Below, one piece after another: positions 48,721 to 48,727 of a stretch of 48,727 bases of DNA. Source of the stretch: Nitrospirota bacterium (GTDB taxonomy: Bacteria > Nitrospirota > Thermodesulfovibrionia > UBA6902 > DSMQ01); NCBI GenBank assembly GCA_016208965.1, contig JACQXB010000014.1, positions 1 through 48,727 of the forward strand. Reading direction: 5' to 3'. The position numbers and the translations under genes are program-made. The notes under the pieces are model-generated. The model was not told the DNA's origin. It was given only the letters and a program-made list of their open reading frames with translations, and made no database searches. Position 1 is the first letter of the stretch. Each line of letters opens with the position of its first letter.

Positions 48721-48727
48721 ATGAAGA
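48721..48727 (+). CDS. Start of a gene cut by the window edge
   Basis: ATGAAGA follows AAAGGAG by 8 nt on the plus strand, divergent from the cassette array. Only two codons are visible, so the product cannot be named. An integron integrase would be expected in this orientation. Confidence 0.45.

Overview
The window looks like a chromosomal segment of an anaerobic, chemolithotrophic or acetogenic-type bacterium. Gene content (a complete CODH/acetyl-CoA synthase operon with a CooC ATPase, NuoE/F/G-like electron-transfer proteins, a tungstate-binding protein, ThyX instead of ThyA, a citrate/homocitrate-synthase-like enzyme next to isocitrate dehydrogenase) and moderately low GC fit an uncultured Nitrospirota (Thermodesulfovibrionia-like) or a deltaproteobacterial-type lineage. 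That assignment is inference, because no rRNA or tRNA gene is visible.

Layout. (1) 1-6.9 kb: an accessory region of secreted proteins. An Ig-like fragment, a LAS-type (M15/M74-like) metallopeptidase domain and a roughly 300-aa secreted protein occur twice in the same order. A third-copy 3' relic lies at 5.86 kb. A start-less MopE-repeat/C39-peptidase gene, a secreted domain protein, a TolB-like propeller protein and a secreted nuclease are interspersed. (2) 7.1-17.4 kb: housekeeping genes: rho, an acetolactate-synthase-like enzyme and a HAD phosphatase (minus strand), a Re-citrate/homocitrate synthase candidate, isocitrate dehydrogenase, a CorC/HlyC protein, smpB, a SlyD-like FKBP, panB and thyX. 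(3) 17.4-23.0 kb: a defence island: a palindrome-rich spacer, lexA, a type II restriction-modification system with a probable TdeIII-type nuclease, vapBC, a relic of another restriction enzyme, and small genes whose fragments recur between modules. (4) 23.3-24.7 kb: Hsp20, a zincin and an FmdB zinc ribbon. (5) 24.7-38.9 kb: the Wood-Ljungdahl operon cooC-acsE-acsD-acsC-acsB-acsA, followed by NuoE, NuoF, a free-standing NuoF C-terminal-like ferredoxin protein and NuoG. Methyl transfer (AcsE), the corrinoid protein (AcsCD), acetyl-CoA synthesis (AcsB) and CO2/CO interconversion (AcsA) are all present. The Nuo-like proteins probably exchange electrons between NAD(P)H and ferredoxin for the pathway. 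(6) 39-40.9 kb: a TauE/SafE exporter and TupA. (7) 40.9-48.7 kb: a minus-strand array that I interpret as integron gene cassettes: small genes separated by attC-like sites, carrying toxin-antitoxin pairs, HEPN-MNT, RusA, a nuclease-like protein and a complete restriction-modification system in one large cassette.

Two patterns stand out beyond the genes. First, most spacers of the acs operon contain an inverted repeat built from short (6-8 nt) tandem units; the sequence differs in each spacer but the architecture is the same. Related short-repeat or palindromic blocks sit in frame inside thyX and nuoG. Second, the 40.9-48.7 kb region is a cassette array not explained by its ORFs alone. No CRISPR array, rRNA or tRNA was seen.
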